NCBI RefSeq assembly: GCF_030272615.1
Contig: NC_081414.1
Coordinates: 761,923,648 to 761,987,647, forward strand
Source of the DNA: Cryptomeria japonica
Lineage: Eukaryota; Streptophyta; Pinopsida; Cupressales; Cupressaceae
Reading direction: 5' to 3'
DNA length: 64,000 nt
Part shown: in pieces, positions 25,262 to 35,963 of the stretch
Layout of the letters: the number at the start of each line of letters is the position of its first letter
Position numbering within the stretch: position 1 is the first letter of the stretch
Notes under the pieces: generated by a model
Told to the model about the DNA's origin: nothing
Database searches by the model: none
Seen by the model: the letters and a program-made list of their open reading frames with translations, nothing else
Translations under genes and position numbers: made by a program

Positions 25262-26058
25262 TTAGTTGATCTTGTGTAGGGGTCTAACCCATAATTTACC
25301 TCTGAGATATTCAAAGATCACCTTAGGCAAAGGTTTAGTGAATATTTCTACTAACTTCTCTTTGCTAGACACATGTTCCCTTCTCACTTGCTTCTCCTGT
25401 AATCTCTTCCCCAAGTGATATTTCAACTTAATATGATTAGTCCTTGCACGTAACACCAAATTTTTTGAAATATTTATAGCACTAGTGTTGTCACAATAAA
25501 TAATCACCAGTTCAGTCATATTCTACTTAAAACCTTCCAAAACATGTCTCATCCAAATAGCCTATGTACAATTCATAGATGCAGCCACATATTCTTCTTA
25601 TGTAGTTGATTGTGATACACAAGTTTTCTTTTTACTAGTCCAAGATACTAGTCTACCTCCAAAAAGAAAATTTCCACCGGCTGTGCTTTTTCAATCATCA
25701 ACATTTGTAGCCCAGTCTTCATCTGTGAAAACTTTCAAAGAAAAGTTACCTGTGTAAGGATACCATAAACCATAATTGAATGTTCCTTTCAGATACCTGA
25801 ATTTCATTTTTACTACTACCATGTGTGTCTCCTTGGGACTCTTTTGAAATCTAGCAACTAAACCAATAGCATGTGCAATATCCGGTCTATTGTGAATAAC
25901 GTAATGCAAGTTTCCAATCATAGAGTTGTATTCTTTCTCATCTACAGAGGGTAAATCATCCTCTTTTTATAATTTGCAACCTATCACCATTGGAGTACCA
26001 ACCAGTTTGCAATCTTCCATCCAAAAAGTCTTCAATTTTTTTTTCACATACTTAGTCT
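25262..26058 (-). pseudogene. RNase H region of element D pol
   Basis: The distal end of pol, read right to left from the B insertion point. Recognisable parts: KTKYVKKKLKTFWMED, MIGNLHYVIHNRPDIAHAIG (25921 onward), LKVFTDEDWA with the RNase H Asp, then IIYCDNTSAINISKNLVLRA and IFTKPLPKVIFEYLRGKL, ending at the stop near 25262. These match the same blocks of element C one for one. RNase H removes template RNA during reverse transcription. Several stops and one frame change make it nonfunctional. Upstream it is cut by element B; the RT continues at 48222. Confidence 0.85.
26054..26058. repeat. target duplication of element B (left copy)
   Basis: AGTCT, repeated exactly at 48217-48221, immediately outside both ends of B. 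It proves a single integration into D. Confidence 0.9.
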
Positions 26059-27298
26059 TGATGAACTTATAAGGCGTTGAGAGGGGGGTGAATCAGTGAT
26101 AGTTTGAATATCAATTTCACCAACTTAAAACTCAATAGACATGTAAGAAATAACACCAAGTATGCAATCACCACATAAAAAATAAACCACATGACACGAG
26201 AGTTTATACATGGAAAACCCAAATGGGAAAAACCAGGGTGGGAGTCGGTACCCACAATATCCACTATCTATAGTATAGAGATCTGACTGGTTAAGGTCTA
26301 CAACACCCAGTTAGGGGCAGACCTTGTTAGAAGTGTCTAAGCCTAATTAAGAGATTTATAAAAAGGCCTGTGAGGACCAGCCCTGTTAGGAGCTACCTAA
26401 GTAACTGGTATTTACAAACACAAGTTAATGTGTCACCTGGTTAGAGGGTTTAATGATCCAAACTATTAGGATTTGACTGCACCTTGTTAGGAGTGACCTT
26501 GTAAGAGGATTTTCTTGTTGCAACTATTAGGGAGAAAAAATTACAAATGATCTTAGTATAAAACCTTCAGCATCTGATAAGATCTACTTCAGAACATTAC
26601 AACATCACATAGACTTTATCTTTCAACTCCTTTGATCTTCACACTATCAGAAAATACAAAATTCACTCATCACATATCACACTATCAAGCTCATGTATAT
26701 AGATCCTTTCATACCTCATCACACAATTAAAATCATCATAAGGTCGGCTAAAACCCTGTTAAAATTCCCTAGGTTCAATGCATCTAGACAATTCTACATT
26801 GTACACTTTAGTTATCTCGGCCATTGACATAACAAATCCAATTCTATGTCATTTTACTGATCTGAGTGATTTTCATCACTACCAGTTAAGTCTCGATCAA
26901 CTAATATGTTCTGTCAAACAAAACACGTTCACCTAATCGATTCAACACATGTGGTCACGAACATATCTTCATCTGATATTCTTCAATGTTGTTGCAAAAC
27001 CACATCATCTCAATCTTCGTGATTTTCATGTACCAGTTGTCAGAATGTAACATTATCTATCACTTACCGGTTGAAGTCCTAATTACCGGTTTTGATAAAA
27101 ATTGTCTCTGCTTTACCAGTTAAGTCTCTCTGGTTGAACTGTAGGACTTAGATGACTTAAAGAAACATAGTTGCCATAAATGACAACATACAAAATAATC
27201 ATCATACATAAATCAAATCTCTATGCACAATAAACATATACCAATTGCATCAAGCAAACACACATTACCAGTTTAGTTCAAATGACCAAATGCCAACA
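26059..27298 (-). repeat. LTR B, left copy (3' LTR)
   Basis: Carries the GAGAGGGGGGTGAATCAGTG box (26079-26098), the minus-strand core box (about 26187-26240) and a cluster of GTTAGGAG/GTTAGAAG motifs (about 26280-26530). PPT complement follows at 27300. Confidence 0.9.
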
Positions 27299-27299
27299 A

Positions 27300-27311
27300 T
27301 CACCCCCTTTT
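27300..27311 (-). other. PPT of element B
   Basis: TCACCCCCTTTT, the complement of AAAAGGGGGTGA, directly inside the 3' LTR. It primes plus-strand DNA synthesis in this element class. Confidence 0.75.
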
Positions 27312-27584
27312 GAATTAATGGAAACACTTAGGAAAAAAATTTCAACCAAGTGTGCAAAACAAAAAAAAATGACTTGATGACATACATTCCCCCTTAGCAA
27401 TTGCATGTTGTTACAAATATGAAATTATTACTCCCCCTTAATAGTAAATACAAAATTTTGACTAGACTCTTAACTATTTATCCCCCCCCTTTGACAATAA
27501 TGCCAAATATAGAAGTAGAATACATACATTACATCAAAATTTGTTAGCATAATTGCATTTATATATAGAAATAAAAGTGTTAAG

Positions 27585-29681
27585 GTCTTTACAATACAAT
27601 TCTCAAGGAAACGTCACTATAATGAAACTTCAACTACTTAAGATCATTGTCCCATGTTTCCAACAGTGTCTCGGTAATCTCAACATGTGTCAAGATCTGT
27701 GCTACAAACTCTTCCATAGCATCAATTGTACTCATCTTAGGAGTAGCCAAAATTGCCTTTGATTCCTTGAATGCTCTGTGTATAATATCTACTTTCAAAA
27801 GTAGTTGAATCTAGAGTTCTTTTAGTGATCTAACCCATTTCACTTGCTCATGTTCACAAAGTTCTAACTAGTGTTGTAGATCAACAACCTTTTTACCAAA
27901 AGTGATCATTGAGTCCTATAATGGTATGAATGTTTGACTTAAATTTTTTATCTCCATCTCAGTATCAGCTCTCTTCTTTCTCAAGTCAGCACAAAATAGT
28001 GAGAACTAGAAAATATTAGCCAAAATCTTACAGTCAGTTTCCAATCCAGTCTTCAACAAGTCTTTATTCACCATTAGGGCTACTTTGCCTTTATTTATCT
28101 CAACCATTAACTGTTCTCCCCTTTTCTTCTTGTAATCCTTTTCAACAAAAATGTATGCAGCTTCTTCAAGGGTTTTAATGTGTTCATTGACACTAACAAC
28201 TAACTGACCAAGTTTGGCAATAGGGATAGCCAAATGTTCTGTATCAGTCTCCGATAAGAGAATTGACAAAATATCAACGACAGTCCTTATAGTCTTTGCT
28301 TCTCTTTGTTGTTCCTTCAATCTTTTCTTTTGTGCCTAGGATTGGATTGTTGTAGCAATCTCCATTAACTCTAAAGAACTCAAATTGTCCATATTGATAC
28401 GACCTTTTATGCTCACGAAGTCATCATCATCATCATCATCAAGTATTTTTTTCTTCAATTTGGATTCAGGAGGTACCTCGGGAGTTGTTTTTATTTCTTT
28501 TGTTCTCCTCTCCTCTTCCACTTTCTTTGTTTTCTTCTCTTCCTCCTTATCTTTTTCTGTCTCCTCTTCCTTAGTGGTGTCTTTGACCGGTTGTGGATTT
28601 TAAATAGTCTGTTCTTTCACTAGTGCTTCCTCTTCCTTATCAACTAAATCCTTGTGATTATCCTTAGTAGCATCATTTACATTTACATCTACACTTACAT
28701 TGACTGGTGCAATCTGAGTCTCTGTTCACTGTGCATTCACCGGTTGCTTAGTTGATCTTTTATATGCCTCTTTCTCTTCTCCTTTGTTCTCAACTTGTTC
28801 CTGTTGAGTATCAAACATCTAAATTGTCATCAATGTTAGAAACATTATCAGCATCAATGGTATCATCATTTGTTATATCTACAGGTTCAGTATCAATAGG
28901 ATCATCTTGCATATAATTATTGTGTGGTTCAAAGTTTGTGACCTCTACACCTTCAGGAAGTTCTTTTGAGTTAGGCTTATCAATAGTAATATCCTTAATT
29001 ACTTTATCTTTCTCCACTTCTTCATCAGGAATGAGACCTAAAGCCTTTTTCACCAAAATCTTTGTCTCCATTTGAACTGATTTGGTCTCTCCAACAAGCA
29101 TTCTTGTTAATCTCTTCTTTGATCTGAAAATTATATTAACCTTTATCTATTCGATTTTCTCTTCAGTCACTTCTAGTTGCAAGTATTTAAGTGTATAATC
29201 AATAAATTCTTTATCTAGGCTAATTGTCCCTTGCCACCTAGCATCAATCAAATTATATAAGGAATCTAGATTTTGCACTTGTAATTCAATGAGGGCTCTA
29301 CTAAACTTGTTCATACTGAAGATGATTGCATCTTCAATCTCCCTTTATTGACTTTTAGACAAATGAGTAAACAGTATGTTTAAACCTTTGTAAATACCCT
29401 ACTTCTTAATAATTCTAGCCATTCTAGTGAAATAATCTTCAAGTGTCAATATTTTCCTAGCTTCTTTACCTTTTCAAATAGTCTTCTGCTTCTTAGCACT
29501 TGCCCTTAGTGCTCTCTTATCTTCTTTTGATTCTATTTCCTCTATATTTGTCATTGGTTTGTGAGCTTTCTCCTTCTTTCTTTTTCCATTTTGGGCAGGC
29601 ACAATAGGACTGTTCAACAATTTTACCTTTCCTTTGAAATTGTATTTTAGAGGGTTTCCCTCTTTGGGATTCAACATAATT
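27585..29681 (-). pseudogene. ORF2 of element B, C-terminal portion
   Basis: Right to left from the A insertion point: a basic, Lys-rich linker (29716-29474), acidic spacer blocks (29101-28811), then KKKILDDDDDDDFVSIKGRI followed by NMDNLSSLELMEIATTIQS (28521-28336). It continues with RTVVDILSILLSETDTEHLA (28320 on) and near the end AILATPKMSTIDAMEEFV (about 27770-27715). Each block has a clear partner in A (FLNDDDEDSLSISGPIDMNT, NAVEILSRLLPES, AILATPEMCLLDSMEELY) in the same order. A run of seven Asp codons comes from an expanded ATC repeat near 28423-28441. The C-terminal third looks helical and coiled. Function unknown; stops and frame changes abound. Confidence 0.7.
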
Positions 29682-30117
29682 TTTTGGCTTGATGATGATT
29701 GTAATGTATTCATCACTTGTCTTCATTGATGAAATACTCTCACACACATATATGATAACATTGACTGCTGGTGTAACTTCAATTGGTTCTCACTACCAAC
29801 CGGTATGTTTAAGGTCTATCTCTAACTGGTACTGTGTGTCAACCGATATGTGCCTATGAGATAACTTGTGGTAACACTAAGTCAACATCAGAATCAGGAT
29901 GAAGATGAAGAAGAAGATCAAGTGGAATATTCCATAACAACGATCCACTAGTTTTATTGCAATCGGTATTAAACTGCTCTAACTGGTATCTGTTGTTGTG
30001 ATGGGTTACTAGCACCATTTATTTGGTGGTCATTTTTGTGATGAATTATGTTTACTTGTCTAGATACACTGCACCTAGGGAATTGTGTTCCTATGACCGA
30101 CATAAGGTTTGTATGTC

Positions 30118-30125
30118 TATTTAAA
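30118..30125 (+). promoter_or_regulatory. candidate TATA box of LTR A
   Basis: TATTTAAA in CTATTTAAAGA, also present in the right LTR near 36400. It sits about 440 bp into the LTR, the same place as the TATA box of C. Promoter role inferred. Confidence 0.45.
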
Positions 30126-30569
30126 GATATCTTAGAGAATCATTTTGATGATGATAACATATAGAGAGTTGTTATGTGAAAAGAGTGAAAAAAAATTTGT
30201 TGAAAGGTGATAAGTGTTAAGATGCAGAGCAGTGTTGAATGTACTTAGAAGAATCTGATCAAGCAACTATTCAGAACAGATCAAACCATTCTTGTTGTTC
30301 TCTAACCATTACAATAAATTCAAATCCCTTAACCAGGTAAGCTCTAACAAGCTTCATTGTACAAATCCTCTAACAAGGTGATCCATTAGTTTGGATTCTC
30401 AAATCCTCTAGTGAGGTTACTCTTAATAGGGTAGTACTCTTGACAAGGTATAAGCTTCTAATCAAGCATGGAATCTCTAACAAGATTCTCTCCTAGCAGA
30501 GCTCTTTGTAAGACCCTAATCGGTCAGTTTTCTATTATTGTAGATAGTTAACTTGTGAGTTCCATCTCA

Positions 30570-30621
30570 CCATGGTTTTTACCTATTTGGGTTTTCCACG
30601 TATAAACATGTGTTATGGTGG
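30570..30621 (+). promoter_or_regulatory. conserved LTR core box (A 5' copy)
   Basis: CCATGGTTTTTACC, TTTGGGTTTTCCACG, then TATAAACATGTGTTATGG. Versions occur in all LTR types here: A 36859, B 26187-26240 and 47137-47190 (minus), C 39498 and 45370, D 14968 (minus) and 61138 (minus), E 53788 and 59600, F 16551 and 22480 (minus). It lies about 150-200 bp before the LTR end. Strong conservation in otherwise diverged LTRs indicates function, perhaps transcription, RNA processing or packaging. Confidence 0.7.
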
Positions 30622-30777
30622 ATGTTTCACTTTATGTGGATGTTGTTATTTTATTTTGGATAACATGCATTTTGTTTAACTGCATGGTTAAATTCATCTA
30701 CCAGTTAGTGTTTAAAGTAGTGTGTGTTTTGGTGTCACTGATTCACCCCCCCCTCAGTGCTTTTCAAGTCCATCAAT

Positions 30778-30789
30778 TGGTATCAGAGT
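30778..30789 (+). other. primer binding site of element A
   Basis: TGGTATCAGAGT, two bases after the 5' LTR, one mismatch from the tRNA-Met complement TGGTATCAGAGC. Confidence 0.85.
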
Positions 30790-30861
30790 CTAACTTCTTT
30801 GAAGCCTAACCGCTTAAAAGGGAATCTTGAAACTACAATAGGGGACATAAGCTACTTTGAG

Positions 30862-32133
30862 ATGGCTAGAGAGCTAGAAGCTAGTAGAAATGAAGTTGAA
30901 TCCCTTAGGGGCAAATTGAAAGCTTTTCAAGTCAAGAGGAGAGAGCTATCTGGAAAACTGTTAGAAATATCTGACAATAGTTCTTCAGACGAAGCTAATA
31001 TTGATGCTTTATCAGAAGAAGTTGAAAATTTGTAGGGTGAGAAATTGAATCTAAGGAGAGAACTGGAAGGTCTCACTATCCGCATGAGTCAGGAGTTGGA
31101 ATCCAAAAGAGCTGCTGAAGATCTTATCAAGGAAAAAGATCAAGAGATTCTAAAAATCAAACGGGAAAGAGACACCATGCATGAGGACTTAATAGCTGAA
31201 ATAGAAGAAAAGGAGAACTTAAATCTAGACCTTGAGTTGGCATCATCTTTGAAAGAAAATATGTCTAAGCATAATGAGGATCTTGTCAATAAGCTTACTA
31301 AAGCCAATGAGTAACTCGAGAAGTTTGTCAAAAGTTCTACCATGGTGGAAGAACAAATTCAATCACAGAGATTGAAGGGTGATATGTCTAGACTTGGCTT
31401 TCATACAACTGAAAAAGGTGATTCATCTGGTACAAAGAGCAACTATCCAAAGAATAAAAATGCTTCTAAAGTCAATAAGGCTACCAGTAAGAAGGTTTTT
31501 AAACCTGTCTGCTTTGTTTGCCATAAGCCTGGTCATACTGCAAATGTTTGTAGGAACAAGCCTAACAAAAATGCAAGCTACAATACTAATACTAGGTATG
31601 TATCTAGAAAGTTTGAAGGTCACTGCTACACTTGTGGAATGTATGGGCATAGACACATTGGGTGCAGATATGGTGCAAACAATCTTGTACCACACATGCA
31701 TTCTAGACCATATGGTGACCAGACAAGCAATTTTGATAACTAAGTGAACAGGAACTAGCAAAGATCCTATGACAACCGGTTTAGTCCATTCAAAATGGAA
31801 AAAGCAACAAATATTGTGTGTATGTTTTGCAATAAAATTGGTCATTTGGCTATGAACTATAGAAAAAGAATAGGAAGAGGAAATGCAAGACCTTGGAGAT
31901 CATCTGGTATGGTCTGTTATCACTGCAACAAACCGGGGCACCTAGCAAAGTTTCGCAAAACCAGAAACAGTAAATCGGTTAACTCTATTAAGGGTCAGAA
32001 AGGAAAGCAAAAAATTGATGTTGATGAAACAAGAGAAGATATGAACCAAACATGGAAGAAGAAAAGTGAAGAATTGCCTGTAGAAGAAATCATTCCTTCA
32101 CCCAGTGAAGAGAATCCAGCACTGCTGACTTAA
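30862..32133 (+). pseudogene. gag of element A: coiled coil plus four CCHC knuckles
   Basis: One continuous frame with a few stops (31033-31035 TAG, 31312-31314 TAA, about 31741 TAA, 31756 TAG). The start ATG at 30862 gives MARELEASRNEVESLRGKL, matched by MARELSETNDELE in B. The first 150 residues are heptad-like and charged, a long coiled coil. Four zinc knuckles follow: CFVCHKPGHTANVC, CYTCGMYGHRHIGC, CMFCNKIGHLAMNY (last Cys lost) and CYHCNKPGHLAKFR (last Cys lost). Typical copia gags have one or two knuckles. The acidic tail ends at TAA 32131. Expected role: particle formation and RNA binding. No protease follows, so processing would need another element. Confidence 0.8.
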
Positions 32134-32501
32134 GCCTGTCTAAAACGGCTAAGAGGAGCGTAATGGTAAAACATATTTCAGACCCCTTTTGTAAAATAAG
32201 TGGGAAAGAATCTTTTTGAATTTTGATTTTTGGTGACTTTTTGTTGACATGTTAATTAATCGGTATTTCACTTGAGCGGCGAAATTAGGGTTTGTAACCT
32301 AAAAGTATGAGCATTTATTGCAGTCAGTAAAAAGGATAAAAACAAGTTTTACCTTATCATTTTTACCATGACCCTTTTGAAAAGAAATGGAAGTGACTGC
32401 AGAGCAGAGTAAGATTGTCTTGGTGCAAATTGGCAAATTGGTTTGTAATTAAGAGAAATCAAGTTGAATCGGAAGCTACAGAGAAGTGAATAGGAGTGTA
32501 G
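32134..32501 (+). other. spacer between gag and ORF2 of element A
   Basis: About 370 bp without a long frame. It separates two independent reading frames, so ORF2 would need its own initiation, a spliced RNA or reinitiation. B lacks this spacer and the ORF2 N-terminus. Confidence 0.5.
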
Positions 32502-35500
32502 TTGAACAATTCAACCGGGAAACCGAGTGACGTTCAAGACATTAGGTATTTCTTTGTAAACCACCTCGAAACTTGTTTATCTAGAATGACATCTATCTCT
32601 AAGTCTGTAGAGAGGTTATTGATCATTGTTGAGCCTGAGGAAGCTCTAAAGGTAGATGAAATTATGTCTTATAATGCATTGTCACAAGTCCCAAGTGGAG
32701 TCATGATCCAAGGTGATTTGGCCAGCTGTATAGATTGCAAAATTGAAGATTTGGGAAATCTTTACATCTATACTCAGTTGAAATCACTCTGTAATAAGGA
32801 AGGGAAGATTGATCCTAAATATGCTAGGGTTTTGGAAAAAGAATTTCACAATGGCACCTACCTTCTTGAAGATTTTGAGGAAGATCACATTAGAATAATT
32901 TTGAGTCGAGTCCACAGAGAAAATATGTATTTGGAAAGGACTCACACAATTACCAAGGAAGCCATTAGGGTTGTAACGGGTTATTGCTCAACTGGGAAAG
33001 TTCTTGAGTTGAGGAAAATTTCAAAAGACATTGTCTTCAAGCTAACTAGTTCTACCTCTGATAGGTGTTCTTTCTCTATCAACAATATCAGAGATCCTAC
33101 GATGAAACTTGCAGCAATGGTGGTAGGCTACCAAGTATTTTACTCCAGTAGACTTAACAGTGTTCCATCCACAACAATTCGTACAACACATAGTATGATT
33201 GTTGGAAATGAAGACTATGATATCTGTGAAGCTATCAGAGTCCAGCTATTTCAAAATTTGAAATCCATCAAAAAGGACAATACTCAGAAGTTCTAGTTTG
33301 GTTAGTTGTTGGCTAGGTTATTTTTCTACTTTCAGAACTTTCTACCTGGTATAGGTGACATTGAATGGTCCAATGAACAACCGGTCAATGCTTAGATAAG
33401 GAACAACATTAAGGCTGTGAAGAATACCTTTTCAGCTACCACCAATAGGTACTTTAATGAATTTCAGAAGAAGATGAGCTTGAGAATGACGATACCTGAA
33501 GATGTGGTAAGACATTTTGAAAAACACATAATCTTCACGATTATAGCTGACTTTTGCTTAATGCAAGCAAGAGAACCTAGAGAGGAAGAAATTGAAGATA
33601 TGAGCTACGAGGTCAATCATGACTTACTGGTTGGCTATGCTAATACCCTATTAGCATCGCCCATAGGCAAAAAGAAGGCAAAGTTGGACATCTTAGCAAT
33701 CCAAGCTGCACCTGCTTAAACCAGTCCTGCACCTGTAGCTAAAACTAAAGGAAAGCAAAAGAAAAGTGATGAAAAATCTCCTATGAAGAAAACTACAAGG
33801 GTGACTTAGAGTGTCCTAACTAAGAAGGAACCAACACCTAAAATAATTGAGAAAAAGGAGAGTGCACCAAAGAAGAGGAGGAACAAGAAACTAATTTTGC
33901 AACCAGAATCTGAGGGTATAGAGTCTGAAGAAGAAGATCCTAAGAAGGAGAAGGCAACCGACAGAACACCTCAAAAGGCAAAAGTAGTGCCAAAGGTAAC
34001 TACACCATTAGATATTGCCACCTACAAGCCTGAAACAATATTTGAAAGAACAATGAAGTCATTGGGAAGAAACAAGTTTGAAAATGTTAAAGAACATTAT
34101 GATTCTTTTACTGTAGATGGGCAGAAGAAAATACTCCAACAGGTAATAACTTTGTTGAATCACTACTATAGATTTCCTCATGATTTAGAGAAAGATATTT
34201 CAGTCTCTTTGTATAATACTTTGTTACAAAAATGGGAAGAAGCCACTCGGTTAGAAAAGAAGATTATTGATGAAATATTTGTACAGTATTTTCCCATGTT
34301 ATCATCAGATGGAATTAGTGCTTTGACTTAGGAATACAAAGTATATTTTGATTTTAAAATGAGGAGATTGAAGCTCCTTAATGAAAAAAGGGCAGTTATT
34401 GAGTTAGAAACTCACCAACTAGCCTGTGTAATCAAACAAAGGGAAGAGAACCTCCACTATGTCAATAAAGATGAAACCACAGATGATGTTTCTCCACCGG
34501 AAATGGATATAGAGGAAATTGTTCCAGCTGATATACTCTATTCAACCAAGAAGAAAGATGACTCCATTATTCTTGTTGATGAGGATATTCAGGATACAGT
34601 GGACCTATCTGGAGACATTACTACACCAGATATGGATCCAACTTCAATCACAGAAGTATAGGGTACATCAGGTAATCAACCAGGTAATCAACTAAAGGAG
34701 GTCAGTCAACTGGCAACTGAACAACTGGAAAAACCCCAATCTCCACCGGTCATTAAGATCACTCAAAAGGAGTCCACTGAGGAAGCTACTACTCAGCAAG
34801 CAAAAGATAAAATAGAAGAAAATACAGAAAGAGCCATCATTAAGTGTATACCCCCTGAACCGGCAAGGCAAAAATTTCTTAATGATGATGATGAAGACTC
34901 TTTAAGTATTTCAGGACCTATTGATATGAATACCTTGAGTGCATCTGAAATGATGAAGATTGCTAATGTTATGCAATCTCGTGCACATAAGAAGAGGTTG
35001 AAAGAACAAAGAATTGAGACAAAGACAATCTAGAATGCAGTAGAAATTTTGTCTAGATTACTACCAGAAAGCTCTGTCGCACATCTGACCAAATCAAATC
35101 ACTTGAAGATGCTACTCAAATATCTGTTGAGAAGAGCCACAAGAAGGCATATGGAGATAAGCTGGCTAAGCACATTGAAAATGTAAAAATAACTTTATCT
35201 CATAATGGCAGTCTATTGAAGAAAGCTATCAAATCTGGAGGAAAGAATCTTGCCTCTACCTCCAATGTTACTTTCTTTTATTCTGACATTTCTAAGAGTC
35301 AAGTTGAAATTGAGAAAGAAATTGAAAGGCTATGCAAGGCATATGTCCCACTCCAAGACTCCATTCATGTATTTAATTGGTCTATAGATGAACTGCATGA
35401 GAGACTAATCATGAATGATAATGAGAGAGCTAAGGGATTCCAATCTCTAAGAGAGATCAAGAGTCATCTCACCTCACAGATTGATATTCTTCAAAGAGGC

Positions 35501-35686
35501 CACTCCATTGTAGAAGCTATTCTTGCTACTCCTGAAATGTGCTTGCTTGACTCAATGGAAGAATTATATTCTCAGCTGTAGTTTACCTCTGAGTATACGA
35601 ATCACATATTGGAATCATGGCAGAATGCTCTATCCCAGATGAAGCAAAATTTCAATAATATTTTCATGAGAATAGCCAATGCATGA
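32502..35686 (+). pseudogene. ORF2 of element A: long protein of unknown function
   Basis: About 1060 codons. ATG 32502 opens MNNSTGKPSDVQDIRYFFVN; the frame runs with stops at 33294, 33303, about 33393, 33717, 34329 and 34659 to near 35090, then shifts to the frame ending at TGA 35684. Parts: a folded-looking N-terminal domain (about 1-400) with MKLAAMVVGYQVFYSS and EDVVRHFEKHIIFT; a Lys/Glu-rich linker; a helical domain (about 465-610); acidic spacers; FLNDDDEDSLSISGPIDMNT; and a coiled C-terminal domain with SQVEIEKEIERLCKAYVPLQ. No transmembrane segment, protease, integrase, RT, RNase H or zinc motif is seen. The same protein, in the same order, is in B. I do not recognise the family. An env-like origin is possible only by position. 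Confidence 0.7.
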
Positions 35687-35951
35687 ATTTGTTTCAAATT
35701 GTAATATATGCTGAACTCTTTGATACAGATTTTCTATATATATATATATTTTTTACTTTATCATTTTGGCATTGTTGTCAAAGGGGCAGTAATAATATGT
35801 ATGCGTGTTTTTGAAAATTCTGTATTTATGCATGCATTAAGCGGGAGTATTACATTCAAAGGGAGTCTGAGTATATATATGTAGATATGTTGTGTATGCA
35901 CACTTAGTAGTATTGTATTACTCAACATTTTTAAGTGTTGCCATCAATTCC

Positions 35952-35960
35952 AAAGGGGGA
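35952..35960 (+). other. PPT of element A
   Basis: AAAGGGGGA, four bases before the 3' LTR start (GATTGTTGGCTTG). Confidence 0.85.
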
Positions 35961-35963
35961 GAT

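Larger units (their letters stand above)
29682..30775 (+). repeat. LTR A, left copy (5' LTR)
   Basis: Ends AAGTCCATCA. In order it holds five AACCGGTAT-type boxes (about 29797-29990), a TATTTAAA (30118-30125), a run of CTAACAAGG-type motifs (about 30340-30510), the core box (about 30570-30621) and the CACCCCCC box near 30752. Confidence 0.9.

Noticed and set aside
28385-28603. Serine-rich plus-strand open frame
   Set aside because: It is the reverse strand of the acidic, Asp-rich part of ORF2 in B, which has a partner in A on the coding strand.
29677-29681. Clean target duplication for element A
   Set aside because: Flanks TAATT and CATTT agree at only three of five bases, so I do not claim a duplication there.
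31379-31845. Plus and minus open frames overlapping the gag of A
   Set aside because: Shadows of the gag frame, which alone shows the CCHC knuckles and a match to B.
32502-35686. ORF2 of A as an envelope-like gene
   Set aside because: Some copia elements carry an env-like frame at the 3' end, but no signal peptide, transmembrane segment or N-glycan-rich region is evident here, and pol is missing, so position alone is not enough.
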